The notes under the pieces: model-generated | Databases searched by the model: none | Seen by the model: only the letters and a program-made list of their open reading frames with translations | What the model was told of the DNA's origin: nothing | Shown here: positions 1 to 7,424 of the stretch, one piece after another | Layout: each line of letters begins with the position of its first letter | Numbering within the stretch: the first letter of the stretch is position 1 | Made by a program: the position numbers and the translations under genes | DNA from: Clostridiales bacterium | Lineage (GTDB): Bacteria > Bacillota > Clostridia > Oscillospirales > Ruminococcaceae | DNA length: 20,136 nucleotides | NCBI GenBank assembly: GCA_012523875.1 | Contig: JAAYSW010000011.1 | Span: 1 to 20,136, forward strand | Reading direction: 5' to 3'

Positions 1-633
1 GTTGCTGAGGAAAAGTATTGCTCTGATATGATGGGATTATCGCTAAAAAATGTTACGCTCAATTTGTATGATAAAAGCAAGAAAATATATAGTGAAATGG
101 GTGAAATGCTTTTCACGCATTTTGGGATATCGGGTCCACTTACTTTAAGTGCAAGTTCACATATTCGTAATATGGAGCAAAATAGATATAAAATATTTAT
201 AGATTTAAAGCCTGCACTTAGCGAGGAAAAACTAGACTTGAGAATACAGCGTGATTTTATGGATAATATAAACAAGACATTTATAAATTCATTAGGTAAA
301 TTATTGCCAAATAAAATGATAGCTGTAGTTGCAAAATTATCTGGAATTCCTTTTGAGCTAAAAGTGAATAGTGTAACAAAGGAACAGAGAAAAACTCTTG
401 TAAAACTGCTAAAAGCATTTCCTGTGACTGTAAAAGGTTTTCGTCCGATTGATGAAGCAATAATCACAAGTGGGGGTGTATCAGTAAAAGAAATAAACCC
501 TAAGACAATGGAATCTAAACTCATTAAGGGATTGTTTTTTGCCGGTGAGGTTATTGATGTTGATGCTTATACAGGAGGTTTTAATTTACAGATAGCTTTC
601 TCAACTGGTTACTGTGCAGGATTAAATATGTAA
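1..633 (+). CDS. NAD(P)/FAD-dependent oxidoreductase, BaiN/HI0933 family (5'-truncated)
   Basis: This is the C-terminal 210 residues of a flavoprotein whose start lies outside the window. The frame is open from base 1, so the ATG near base 28 is an internal Met, not the start. The segment GEMLFTHFGISGPLTLSAS and the C-terminal FFAGEVIDVDAYTGGFNLQIAFSTG are hallmarks of the HI0933/BaiN family, where the latter closes the FAD site. Family members bind FAD and probably NAD(P)H; some reduce bile-acid or other cyclic enone substrates, but most have no known substrate. The stop is 17 bases before the ATG of the next gene, and in Clostridia this gene commonly sits beside cmk. Family membership is clear; the substrate is unknown. 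Confidence 0.88.
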   Translation, partial: VAEEKYCSDMMGLSLKNVTLNLYDKSKKIYSEMGEMLFTHFGISGPLTLSASSHIRNMEQNRYKIFIDLKPALSEEKLDLRIQRDFMDNINKTFINSLGKLLPNKMIAVVAKLSGIPFELKVNSVTKEQRKTLVKLLKAFPVTVKGFRPIDEAIITSGGVSVKEINPKTMESKLIKGLFFAGEVIDVDAYTGGFNLQIAFSTGYCAGLNM

Positions 634-650
634 GAAAAGATGTGAAGAAG

Positions 651-1790
651 ATGGAGAAAAAGAAAATTAATATTGCTATTGATGGTCCCGCAGGTGCTGG
701 GAAAAGTACAATTGCTAAAGGTGCATCAGAGAAGCTAGGGTTTATATATGTTGATACAGGAGCACTATATAGATCAATAGCTTACTATGTTTTGAAAAAT
801 GGAAAGGATGCTTCGCTTGAAAGCGATGTTATTCCTTTATTAGATAAAATTTCAATTGAACTAAAGTTTATTGATGGTGAACAGAGAGTGTTTGTAAATG
901 ATGAGGATGTATCAGATATGATTAGAACACCGGAGGTAACTATGGGTTCGTCAGCTGTTTCAGCAATTCCAAAGGTGAGAGATTTTCTATTTGAGTTACA
1001 AAGAAAAATTGCACAGGAAAATGATGTTATAATGGATGGCAGAGATATTGGAACGGTTGTTCTCCCTAATGCCGATTTGAAAATATTTATTACTGCTACA
1101 CCTGAAGAAAGAGCTAGAAGGCGTTATAATGAAATGAAGGATAAAGAAAATTCACTCTCATATGAAAAAATACTTGCAGATATTCGAATTAGAGATTATA
1201 ATGATAGTAATAGGGCTGTTGCACCATTGAAACAGGCTGAAGATGCTATATTATTTGATACAACTGGTCTAGGACTTGAGGATTCTGTAAATAAAGTCGT
1301 AGGGATGGTTATGAAAATAGGAAATCAGCAAAATCGGGGGATGACAATGATTAAGGAAGTTACTGAAAGCGATAGAGATGAATTTATTAGCCTAATGTCA
1401 GAATTTTATGATTCTGATGGTGTTTTGCATAAGATACCTGTTGAAAACTTTTACAGAACATTTAATGAAATTGTTAATTCAGGTACATATGCGAACGGGT
1501 ATTTATTTATAAATAACGGTAAATCAGTTGGCTATGCACTCACTGCAAACACCTATTCTAACGAATCGGGTGGTAATATTATATGGATTGAGGAAATTTA
1601 TATTAAGCCTAAATATCGTTCAAAAGGATTGGGTAAAGAATTTTTTGCTTATATAGATAGTAAAATTGATAAAAATGTAAAGAAAATAAGGCTTGAAGTG
1701 AGAGATGACAATAAAAAAGCAGTTAAGCTTTATGAAAATCTTGGATTTAAAAAAGTTGAATATATGCAAATGGTTAAAATTTACAAATAA
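651..1790 (+). CDS. cmk: Cytidylate kinase fused to a GNAT N-acetyltransferase
   Basis: The N-terminal part (about 225 residues) is a full cytidylate kinase, which phosphorylates CMP and dCMP with ATP in pyrimidine salvage. It shows the P-loop GPAGAGKST, the DTGALYR segment, MDGRDIGTVVLPNADLKIF, the lid Arg-rich RARRR, and RIRDYNDSNRAVAPL. It continues without a stop into a complete GNAT acetyltransferase of about 150 residues. That part carries the acetyl-CoA motif YRSKGLGKEF and a C-terminal ARxLYENLGF-like segment (KAVKLYENLGFKK). The acceptor is unknown. At the seam a run of five G (1336-1340) precedes in-frame ATGs at 1341 and 1347, so GNAT could also be made separately. The start is uncertain: ATG 651 gives the usual Cmk N-terminus, while GTG 642 would add three residues; neither has a strong Shine-Dalgarno. 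Confidence 0.9.
   Translation: MEKKKINIAIDGPAGAGKSTIAKGASEKLGFIYVDTGALYRSIAYYVLKNGKDASLESDVIPLLDKISIELKFIDGEQRVFVNDEDVSDMIRTPEVTMGSSAVSAIPKVRDFLFELQRKIAQENDVIMDGRDIGTVVLPNADLKIFITATPEERARRRYNEMKDKENSLSYEKILADIRIRDYNDSNRAVAPLKQAEDAILFDTTGLGLEDSVNKVVGMVMKIGNQQNRGMTMIKEVTESDRDEFISLMSEFYDSDGVLHKIPVENFYRTFNEIVNSGTYANGYLFINNGKSVGYALTANTYSNESGGNIIWIEEIYIKPKYRSKGLGKEFFAYIDSKIDKNVKKIRLEVRDDNKKAVKLYENLGFKKVEYMQMVKIYK
1336..1349 (+). promoter_or_regulatory. Possible internal ribosome binding site and start for the GNAT domain
   Basis: GGGGG at 1336-1340 lies 6 bases before the in-frame ATG at 1347; another in-frame ATG is directly at 1341. This is exactly where the kinase ends and the acetyltransferase begins. 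The same GGGGG-ATG-N3-ATG layout starts the next gene, plsC, at 1798-1811. Internal initiation is inferred, not shown. Confidence 0.4.
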
Positions 1791-1808
1791 AACTAATGGG
1801 GGATGATT

Positions 1809-2426
1809 ATGTATACGATTATTAGATACATTATCTTATTCATTTATAAAATTGTATATAATCTATCCTTTGAGGGTACTGAGAATATTCCTAAAGATGG
1901 CGGAAGAATATTTGCATCAAATCACAGAAGTTATGCCGACCCTGTTTTTATATGCTTGCCGGTAAAAGCAAGATTTGCTTATATGGCTAAAGAGGAACTG
2001 TTTAAAAATCCGTTTTTTTCTGCACTTATAAGAATAATGGGTGCATTTCCTGTTGTAAGAGGAAGCGGTGATATGAAAGTGATTGATGAGTCAATAGCTA
2101 GATTGAATAAGGGAAGAAATCTTGTTATTTTTCCAGAGGGTACTCGTTCAAAGGACGGAAAAGTCGGCAGGGGTAAGACAGGAGTTGCGTTGATTGCTGC
2201 AAAAGCGAATGTTGATGTCGTGCCTGTTGGAATTGTTTTTGAAGGGAAATTGAAGTTCCGAAGAAAAGTTGTTGTTAAATATGGTAAGCCGATTAGTGCA
2301 GGTCAATTACAAGTTAGTGATAATCCATCAGCATCAGAGTTAAAAAGCTTGAAAACTACAATAATGACATCAATCACAGAGCTTGTTGAAGGTGAAAAAT
2401 CCTTACATATTATAGAAAAAGGATAG
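1809..2426 (+). CDS. plsC: 1-acyl-sn-glycerol-3-phosphate acyltransferase (PlsC family)
   Basis: This membrane-associated acyltransferase would convert lysophosphatidic acid to phosphatidic acid in phospholipid synthesis. The catalytic NHxxxxD box is visible as NHRSYAD, followed by the glycerol-phosphate binding FPEGTRS motif and the VPVGIVFEG block. The hydrophobic N-terminus (IIRYIILFIYKIVYNLSF) probably lies in the membrane. The length of about 205 residues is typical. ATG 1809 is preferred over ATG 1803 because GGGGG at 1798-1802 is then 6 bases upstream. It lies 18 bases after cmk and 4 bases before ispH, so cotranscription is very likely. The exact acyl donor (acyl-ACP, acyl-CoA or acyl-phosphate) cannot be read from sequence. 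Confidence 0.9.
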   Translation: MYTIIRYIILFIYKIVYNLSFEGTENIPKDGGRIFASNHRSYADPVFICLPVKARFAYMAKEELFKNPFFSALIRIMGAFPVVRGSGDMKVIDESIARLNKGRNLVIFPEGTRSKDGKVGRGKTGVALIAAKANVDVVPVGIVFEGKLKFRRKVVVKYGKPISAGQLQVSDNPSASELKSLKTTIMTSITELVEGEKSLHIIEKG

Positions 2427-2430
2427 TTTT

Positions 2431-4455
2431 ATGGTTAAAATAAAAGTAGCGAAAACTGCTGGGTTTTGTTTTGGGGTTGACAGAGCAGTTAAGCTTGTTT
2501 ATAATGAGATAAAAAAGGGTGGAAAATCTGCAACCCTTGGTCCTATTATACACAATAATCAGGTTGTTAATGACTTGCAAAAAAAAGGCATAAGGATTAT
2601 TGAGGATATATCAGAGCTTGCGTTTGATGAAAAGGTTATAATTCGTTCACATGGTGTAGGCAAATCAATATATAATGAAATAGAACAAGGTGGGAAAATA
2701 TATATTGATGCAACTTGCCCTTTCGTATCAAGGATTCATAAAATTGTAAGTGAAAAAACACAAGAGGGGCATATAATATTAATAGCAGGTGATTCCGAAC
2801 ATCCAGAAGTAGTGGGTATAATTGGGCATGGTGAAAAAAACTGTATGGTTTTCAATGATTCTGATGAATTAAAAGAAATATTTCTTAAAAATCCAGACTT
2901 TTTGGAAAAAAAGGTTGCAATTGTCGCCCAAACAACGTATAATATTATATTATGGGAAGAGTGTCTAAAAGCTTTACCTGAGAATAATTCTAATATAATA
3001 ATCTATGATACTATTTGCAATGCAACTTCATGTAGGCAAGAAGAAGCGATTGAGTTATCTAAAAACTCTGATATTATGATTATAGTTGGCGGAAAACATA
3101 GCTCTAATACAATAAAGCTTTATAATATATGCAAGGAAAATTGCAATAGAACTTATCATATTGAGAATTCTGATGAGCTTTACGCTTTGAACCTTATGGA
3201 TGCTAAAAGAATTGGCATTACTGCTGGTGCATCGACACCGGCTTATATAATTAAGGAGGTACAAACAAAAATGACTGAAATTTTAAATAATTTCGAAGAT
3301 GACATTAATTTTGAGGAGGCTCTTGCACAGTCTTTCAAGAAAATACATACAGGGGAAAGGGTAAAGGCTTACGTTGTTTCTGTTAATAATAGTGAAGCTA
3401 TTGTCGATGTGGGTACAAAGCATACAGGATATGTGCCTCTTTCAGAATTAACAGATGACCCAACAAAGACTCCAAGTGATATTTTGAATGTCGGTGAAGA
3501 AGTTGAATTGATTGTAACTAAAATCAATGACCAGGAGGGTATTGTAACCCTTTCAAAGAAAAAGGTTGATGAAAGACTTGGCTTTGAGAAAATAATTAAG
3601 GCTAAGGAAGAAAACACAGTTGTTGATGGCATTGTGCAAAATGTGGTTAAGGGTGGAGTTTTGGCATCACATAAGGGAGTAAGGGTATTTATTCCTGCAT
3701 CACAGACTGGTGTTGGTAGAAATACAAAACTTGATACATTGCTAAAGCAGAAGGTTGAATTTACAATTATTGAAGTAAATGAACAACGACGTAGGGCAGT
3801 TGGTTCTATAAGTGCTGTTTTGAAAGCTCAAAGAGAAGAAGCTAAGGCTAAATTCTGGGAATCTGCTGAAATCGATAAGGTTTATAAGGGAGAGGTAAAA
3901 TCCATCACAAATTATGGCGTATTTGTTGATTTAGGTGGAGTTGATGGTATGATCCATATTTCTGAACTATCATGGGGCAGGATTAAGCACCCAAGTGATG
4001 TTGTAAATATGGGTGATATGCTTGAAGTATTTATAAAGGAACTCGATAAAGATGCAAATAGGGTATCATTAGGTTATAAAAAGACTGAAGATAACCCTTG
4101 GGAGAAGTTCAAAGCTCAATTTAATGTTGGTGATATTGTAAAGGCAAATATAGTATCAATTACTCCTTTTGGAGCATTTGCACAAATTATTGAGGGTGTT
4201 GATGGTTTAATTCACATCTCTCAGATTGCTAACCGCAGAGTTGATGATATTAATGAAATACTTTCCATAGGTCAAGAAGTAGATGTAAAGATACTTGAGA
4301 TTGATACGGACAAAAAACGCATTAGTATTTCTATGCGTGCATTGCTTGAAGATGAAGAAGATGAAGAGACTTCTGGGGAGATAGTTGAGGAAAAAGCTAT
4401 GGATGAAGAAGTTATTGAAGAGGAAACTACAGAAACAGATATCACTGAAGAATAG
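2431..4455 (+). CDS. ispH: Bifunctional 4-hydroxy-3-methylbut-2-enyl diphosphate reductase / ribosomal protein S1
   Basis: Residues 1 to about 280 are IspH (LytB), the [4Fe-4S] enzyme that makes IPP and DMAPP in the last MEP-pathway step. The three cluster cysteines are C13 (AGFCFGV), C96 (DATCPFV) and C196 (TICNATSCRQ). RSHGV, GDSEHPEVVGIIGH and VVGGKHSSNT are also present. Residues 281-674 hold four S1 RNA-binding repeats, roughly 310-385, 395-465, 480-560 and 565-645. Repeats 3 and 4 (YGVFVDLGGVDGMIHISEL, FGAFAQIIEGVDGLIHISQI) are the most canonical, and an acidic tail ends the protein. This fusion is known from many Clostridia, where S1 helps ribosomes bind mRNA. A strong Shine-Dalgarno and ATG lie at the seam (3253-3273). 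The gene starts 4 bases after plsC. Confidence 0.95.
   Translation: MVKIKVAKTAGFCFGVDRAVKLVYNEIKKGGKSATLGPIIHNNQVVNDLQKKGIRIIEDISELAFDEKVIIRSHGVGKSIYNEIEQGGKIYIDATCPFVSRIHKIVSEKTQEGHIILIAGDSEHPEVVGIIGHGEKNCMVFNDSDELKEIFLKNPDFLEKKVAIVAQTTYNIILWEECLKALPENNSNIIIYDTICNATSCRQEEAIELSKNSDIMIIVGGKHSSNTIKLYNICKENCNRTYHIENSDELYALNLMDAKRIGITAGASTPAYIIKEVQTKMTEILNNFEDDINFEEALAQSFKKIHTGERVKAYVVSVNNSEAIVDVGTKHTGYVPLSELTDDPTKTPSDILNVGEEVELIVTKINDQEGIVTLSKKKVDERLGFEKIIKAKEENTVVDGIVQNVVKGGVLASHKGVRVFIPASQTGVGRNTKLDTLLKQKVEFTIIEVNEQRRRAVGSISAVLKAQREEAKAKFWESAEIDKVYKGEVKSITNYGVFVDLGGVDGMIHISELSWGRIKHPSDVVNMGDMLEVFIKELDKDANRVSLGYKKTEDNPWEKFKAQFNVGDIVKANIVSITPFGAFAQIIEGVDGLIHISQIANRRVDDINEILSIGQEVDVKILEIDTDKKRISISMRALLEDEEDEETSGEIVEEKAMDEEVIEEETTETDITEE
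3253..3273 (+). promoter_or_regulatory. Internal Shine-Dalgarno and in-frame ATG at the IspH–S1 seam
   Basis: AAGGAGGT at 3253-3260 is a near-perfect anti-16S match, 10-11 bases before the in-frame ATG at 3271 (Met281). That Met begins MTEILNNFEDD, which resembles the start of free-standing S1 proteins. Separate production of S1 from this site is a plausible inference; the frame is also continuous with ispH. Confidence 0.55.
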
Positions 4456-4489
4456 TGGCTAAATGAAAATTAAGGCTTTATTAAAGTAG

Positions 4490-4529
4490 TGGCGTAGATT
4501 GGGCGGATATTATCTGTTCTATCACGCCA
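4490..4529 (+). other. Imperfect hairpin between rpsA and ispD
   Basis: TGGCGTAGAT (4490-4499) can pair with ATCACGCCA (4521-4529) with one bulged A and a 21-base loop. No T-tract follows, so it is not a convincing intrinsic terminator. It may be a processing or attenuating element, or chance. Confidence 0.3.
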
Positions 4530-4555
4530 TTTCTGCTATATAAATGGAGGTTAAT

Positions 4556-5713
4556 ATGGATGTATCAGCGATTATAGTTTGTGCTGGAGATTCCAGACGT
4601 ATGGGTGGTCAGGACAAGATGCTTTTAAAGCTCGCAAATACAAATGTAATGGGAATGTCCATGCTTGCCTATGAAAAAAGCAAGAGTATAAAGGACATTG
4701 TGGTTGTTACAAAAGAAAATCTAGTATCGGCTGTGAAAAAAACAGCTAAAGAGCTTGGGATAACAAAGCTTACCCATATTACTCTCGGGGGCAAGACAAG
4801 GCAACAGAGCGTGCTTAATGGACTAAAGCTAATAGATAGGGATACTACTATGATAGCTATTCACGATGGTGCTAGACCCCTTGTTGACATTGGTGATATA
4901 GAAAGAACAATAAAAGATGCAAGGGTATTTGGTGGTGCAGTTCTTGGAGTTCCCGTAAAAGATACGATTAAAATAGTTGAGGATGGGCTTATAGCGGATA
5001 CACCGTATAGACCGAAATTATTTGCAACTCAAACACCGCAAATATTTAAAAGGCGATTATATTTTGAAGCAGTGGATTTTGCAACGGCAAATGGGTTAGA
5101 TTTTACGGATGATTGTCAATTGGCTGAATCTATAGGAGCTAAGATTCATATGACAATTGGAAGTTATAAAAATATAAAAATAACAACACCTGAAGATATA
5201 AAATTCGCAGGTGTGATTCTCGATGGGCAGGAGGACAATATGCGTATAGGGAAAGGATATGACGTTCATAAGTTTGTTAAGAATAGAAAACTAGTTATAG
5301 GCGGAGTTGATATCCCTTATAAAAAAGGGCTTGAGGGGCATTCTGATGCAGATGTCCTCACCCATGCAATAATGGACGCATTGCTGGGAGCATTGGTTTT
5401 AGGGGATATAGGGGGAAATTTCCCTGATAATGACGATAAGTACAAGGATGCCGATAGCATTAATTTATTGGAAGAAGTGTATGAAAAAGTTGATGCAAGG
5501 GGATATAAGATTGGTAATATTGATTCTGTAATTGTGGCTCAATCACCAAAGCTTTCTGCATATATTGATAGTATGAGGAGAAATATAGCAAAGGCATGTA
5601 AAACTGATATAAATAATATTAGCATAAAAGCAACTACAGAAGAGGGATTAGGTTTTACAGGTGAAAAGCTTGGAGTTTCTGCACATTGCGTATGTTTGCT
5701 AAAACAAAAATAA
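4556..5713 (+). CDS. ispDF: Bifunctional MEP cytidylyltransferase / MECDP synthase (IspD–IspF fusion)
   Basis: The N-terminal 228 residues are IspD, which joins CTP to MEP. They show the nucleotide loop IIVCAGDSRRMGG, HDGARP, GVPVKDTIK, TQTPQIF, TDD and NIKITTPED. The C-terminal ~157 residues are IspF, which cyclises CDP-ME-2-phosphate. They show GYDVH (metal Asp and His), GHSDADVLTHAIMDALLGA (metal His), GDIGGNFPD and KATTEEGLGFTG. The start at 4556 is chosen because TGGAGG (4545-4550) is 5 bases upstream; the ATG at 4544 overlaps that ribosome site. IspDF fusions are best known in alpha- and epsilonproteobacteria and also occur in some Clostridia. AGGAGG (5229-5234) with an in-frame ATG at 5240 sits at the seam, so IspF may also be made alone. 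IspE is not in the window. Confidence 0.95.
   Translation: MDVSAIIVCAGDSRRMGGQDKMLLKLANTNVMGMSMLAYEKSKSIKDIVVVTKENLVSAVKKTAKELGITKLTHITLGGKTRQQSVLNGLKLIDRDTTMIAIHDGARPLVDIGDIERTIKDARVFGGAVLGVPVKDTIKIVEDGLIADTPYRPKLFATQTPQIFKRRLYFEAVDFATANGLDFTDDCQLAESIGAKIHMTIGSYKNIKITTPEDIKFAGVILDGQEDNMRIGKGYDVHKFVKNRKLVIGGVDIPYKKGLEGHSDADVLTHAIMDALLGALVLGDIGGNFPDNDDKYKDADSINLLEEVYEKVDARGYKIGNIDSVIVAQSPKLSAYIDSMRRNIAKACKTDINNISIKATTEEGLGFTGEKLGVSAHCVCLLKQK
5229..5242 (+). promoter_or_regulatory. Internal Shine-Dalgarno and in-frame ATG at the IspD–IspF seam
   Basis: AGGAGG (5229-5234) is a perfect Shine-Dalgarno core, 5 bases before an in-frame ATG at 5240 that begins MRIGKGYDVHKF, the standard IspF N-terminus. 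The sequence looks like an ordinary gene start embedded in a continuous frame. Independent IspF translation is inferred. Confidence 0.6.
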
Positions 5714-5789
5714 TTATTTTCCTATAATGGTGGAGAAATATGTCGCAATCGCATACAATATATCATACCTTATAAATGGAGGGGATGGT

Positions 5790-6011
5790 ATGAGTAATAA
5801 TAAAAGTGGTGCAATAGCTATGCCATCAGTGACATATGCGATGAAAGCACAAAAATTACTTGCCTCAAAGGGATATACCTGCGATATACAAAGGATATCA
5901 GGTCCTTCTACGAAAAGTTGCACTTATAATATTTATGTGAATGAAAATATTGATATAGTTAAGAAAATACTATCAGATAATCATATAATGATTGATAGTT
6001 TAGAAAGTTAG
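5790..6011 (+). CDS. DUF3343 family protein (putative Se/S carrier-like)
   Basis: This is a 73-residue protein. AIAMPSVTYAMKAQKLLASKGY and the later Ser-rich STKSCTYNIYV, with one conserved-looking Cys, fit the DUF3343 family. Members are proposed sulfur or selenium carriers and are often coded beside cysteine-desulfurase-like enzymes. The family call rests on recognised pattern and context; function is not established. ATG 5790 is chosen because GGAGGGG (5778-5784) lies just upstream; ATG 5727 would add 21 residues without a ribosome site. Its stop codon overlaps the AGGTG ribosome site of the aminotransferase gene that starts 8 bases later, so the two are very likely translated together. 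Confidence 0.75.
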   Translation: MSNNKSGAIAMPSVTYAMKAQKLLASKGYTCDIQRISGPSTKSCTYNIYVNENIDIVKKILSDNHIMIDSLES

Positions 6012-6019
6012 GTGATAAT

Positions 6020-7219
6020 ATGGGGAGAATCAACTCAAATGCGTGCAACTTTCGTACAAATAATAGCAGAAGGCATAATAAACCTATCGTAGTGAACTTT
6101 GATAATGCTGCTACAAGTTTTCCAAAACCCATTGGAGTTAAAACAGCTGTAATGGATGTTCTTACAAAGTATGGAGGAAATACTGGTAGGGGGGGTCATA
6201 ACTTAGCTATGATGACATCCACTATGGTATATAATTCGCGGCAGGTTGTTGCTGATTTTTTTGGTGCAGAATCAGAGAATGTAGTCTTTACGTGTAATTG
6301 CACACACGCACTTAATTTAGCAATAAAAGGAATGGTTGGTAGTAGTGGGCATGTTATCATTAGCTCGCTTGAGCATAATTCAGTTTCAAGACCTGTTGTA
6401 GCCCTGAGTAAAACAGGTAGGGTGAAATATAGTATTGCAAAGGTATATAATGATGATGAAAGAACATTACAATCATTTAAGGATTTAATTACGCATGAAA
6501 CTAAAGCAATTATCTGTACAATAGCAAGCAATGTAACGGGACAAATTTTGCCTTATAAGGAAATAGGTGAAATATGCAAAGCTAAGAATATATGCTTTAT
6601 AGCCGATGGAGCACAAGCATGTGGAGTAATTCCTATTAGTCTTTCAGATGGGATAAATATACTATGCACAGCAGGTCATAAGGGCTTGTATGGGACAACA
6701 GGAACAGGCTTGTTGATAAGTGATGGAAGATATGATATAACCCCGATTATGCAGGGTGGAACAGGGAGTGCATCTTTAAGCCTTGAACAGCCAAGTTTTC
6801 TTCCTGATAGCTTAGAAAGTGGTACAATAAACATAGTTGGAGTGGCATCAATAAAAGCAGGGATAGAGTTTATTAAAAATAAAACTATTGAAAGAATATC
6901 TAAGCATGAGCATATGCTTTGTAATAAATTTATTTCAAATCTATCGAGCGATGAAAGGGTAGTAATATACAGGAACTCCAATGTGAATTATGTACCTATT
7001 GTATCATTTAATATAGAAGGCATGAAACCAGAGGAAGTAGCAACATATCTAAATAGGAATGGGTTCTGTTTAAGAGCGGGATTCCATTGTGCATGTCTGG
7101 CACATCAGAGCCTTGAAACAGATTATGGTACCGTAAGGCTTGCGCCGTCTGTTTTTAATACAGAAAATGAAATTATGAAGATTACTTCAGTTATCAAAAA
7201 TATTAATAAAAAATTATGA
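6020..7219 (+). CDS. Class V aminotransferase, cysteine desulfurase family
   Basis: This PLP enzyme would take sulfur (or selenium) from cysteine or selenocysteine and pass it on as a persulfide. Visible are NFDNAATSFPKP near the N-terminus, EHNSVSRP, ADGAQACGVIPI (PLP Asp and the ring-contacting region), AGHKGLYGTTGTGLL with the PLP Lys, and a C-terminal RAGFHCACLAHQ loop with the candidate catalytic Cys. It resembles the group often annotated as 'cysteine desulfurase family protein' rather than IscS/NifS; no IscU-type scaffold is nearby. The protein has about 25 extra basic and polar residues before the conserved core. Start 6020 is supported by AGGTG at 6010-6014. The preceding DUF3343 gene is the likely sulfur/selenium acceptor (inference). 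The HCAC motif, with a second Cys where Pro is common, is unusual. Confidence 0.85.
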   Translation: MGRINSNACNFRTNNSRRHNKPIVVNFDNAATSFPKPIGVKTAVMDVLTKYGGNTGRGGHNLAMMTSTMVYNSRQVVADFFGAESENVVFTCNCTHALNLAIKGMVGSSGHVIISSLEHNSVSRPVVALSKTGRVKYSIAKVYNDDERTLQSFKDLITHETKAIICTIASNVTGQILPYKEIGEICKAKNICFIADGAQACGVIPISLSDGINILCTAGHKGLYGTTGTGLLISDGRYDITPIMQGGTGSASLSLEQPSFLPDSLESGTINIVGVASIKAGIEFIKNKTIERISKHEHMLCNKFISNLSSDERVVIYRNSNVNYVPIVSFNIEGMKPEEVATYLNRNGFCLRAGFHCACLAHQSLETDYGTVRLAPSVFNTENEIMKITSVIKNINKKL

Positions 7220-7226
7220 AAACCTA

Positions 7227-7254
7227 TTGAAATTATCTATATTTATGATACAAT
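7227..7254 (+). promoter_or_regulatory. Candidate sigma-A promoter upstream of cdaA
   Basis: TTGAAA (7227-7232) and TACAAT (7249-7254) are separated by 16 bases, 7 bases after the aminotransferase stop. Transcription would begin near 7261 and give a leader of about 165 bases before cdaA. This is a pattern match only. Confidence 0.45.
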
Positions 7255-7293
7255 TATAGTAGGTAGGAAATAAAATGTGTGAGGAATTGGAAT

Positions 7294-7314
7294 ATCGGGC
7301 AAGAAATGCCCGAT
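7294..7314 (+). other. Perfect GC-containing hairpin in the cdaA leader
   Basis: ATCGGGCA (7294-7301) and TGCCCGAT (7307-7314) form an uninterrupted 8-bp stem with a 5-base AGAAA loop. No T-tract follows. It could be an RNA structure or protein-binding site in the leader, or a remnant terminator of the upstream operon. Confidence 0.5.
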
Positions 7315-7338
7315 TACATATAATTTATGAAAGATAAG

Positions 7339-7384
7339 ATTTTTAACATGATGATAAAAATTCTTTATGTTAAAAATATTTTTA
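7339..7384 (+). terminator. AT-rich hairpin followed by T-rich stretch before cdaA
   Basis: ATTTTTAACAT (7339-7349) and its exact complement ATGTTAAAAAT (7367-7377) form an 11-bp stem with a 17-base loop, followed by ATTTTTAT. It could be a weak intrinsic terminator of the upstream operon, or an attenuator within the cdaA leader if the promoter at 7227 is used. The stem is almost all A/T, so stability is modest. Confidence 0.4.
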
Positions 7385-7424
7385 TAGACAGTAAGTTTAG
7401 TTAATAATTATTGGGATGTGAATT

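Noticed and set aside
3055..3632. Minus-strand frames opposite ispH–rpsA
   Set aside because: They are shadows of the conserved fusion gene.
7261..7424. c-di-AMP (ydaO/yuaA) riboswitch before cdaA
   Set aside because: The leader is short and lacks the conserved ydaO core; only simple hairpins are visible.
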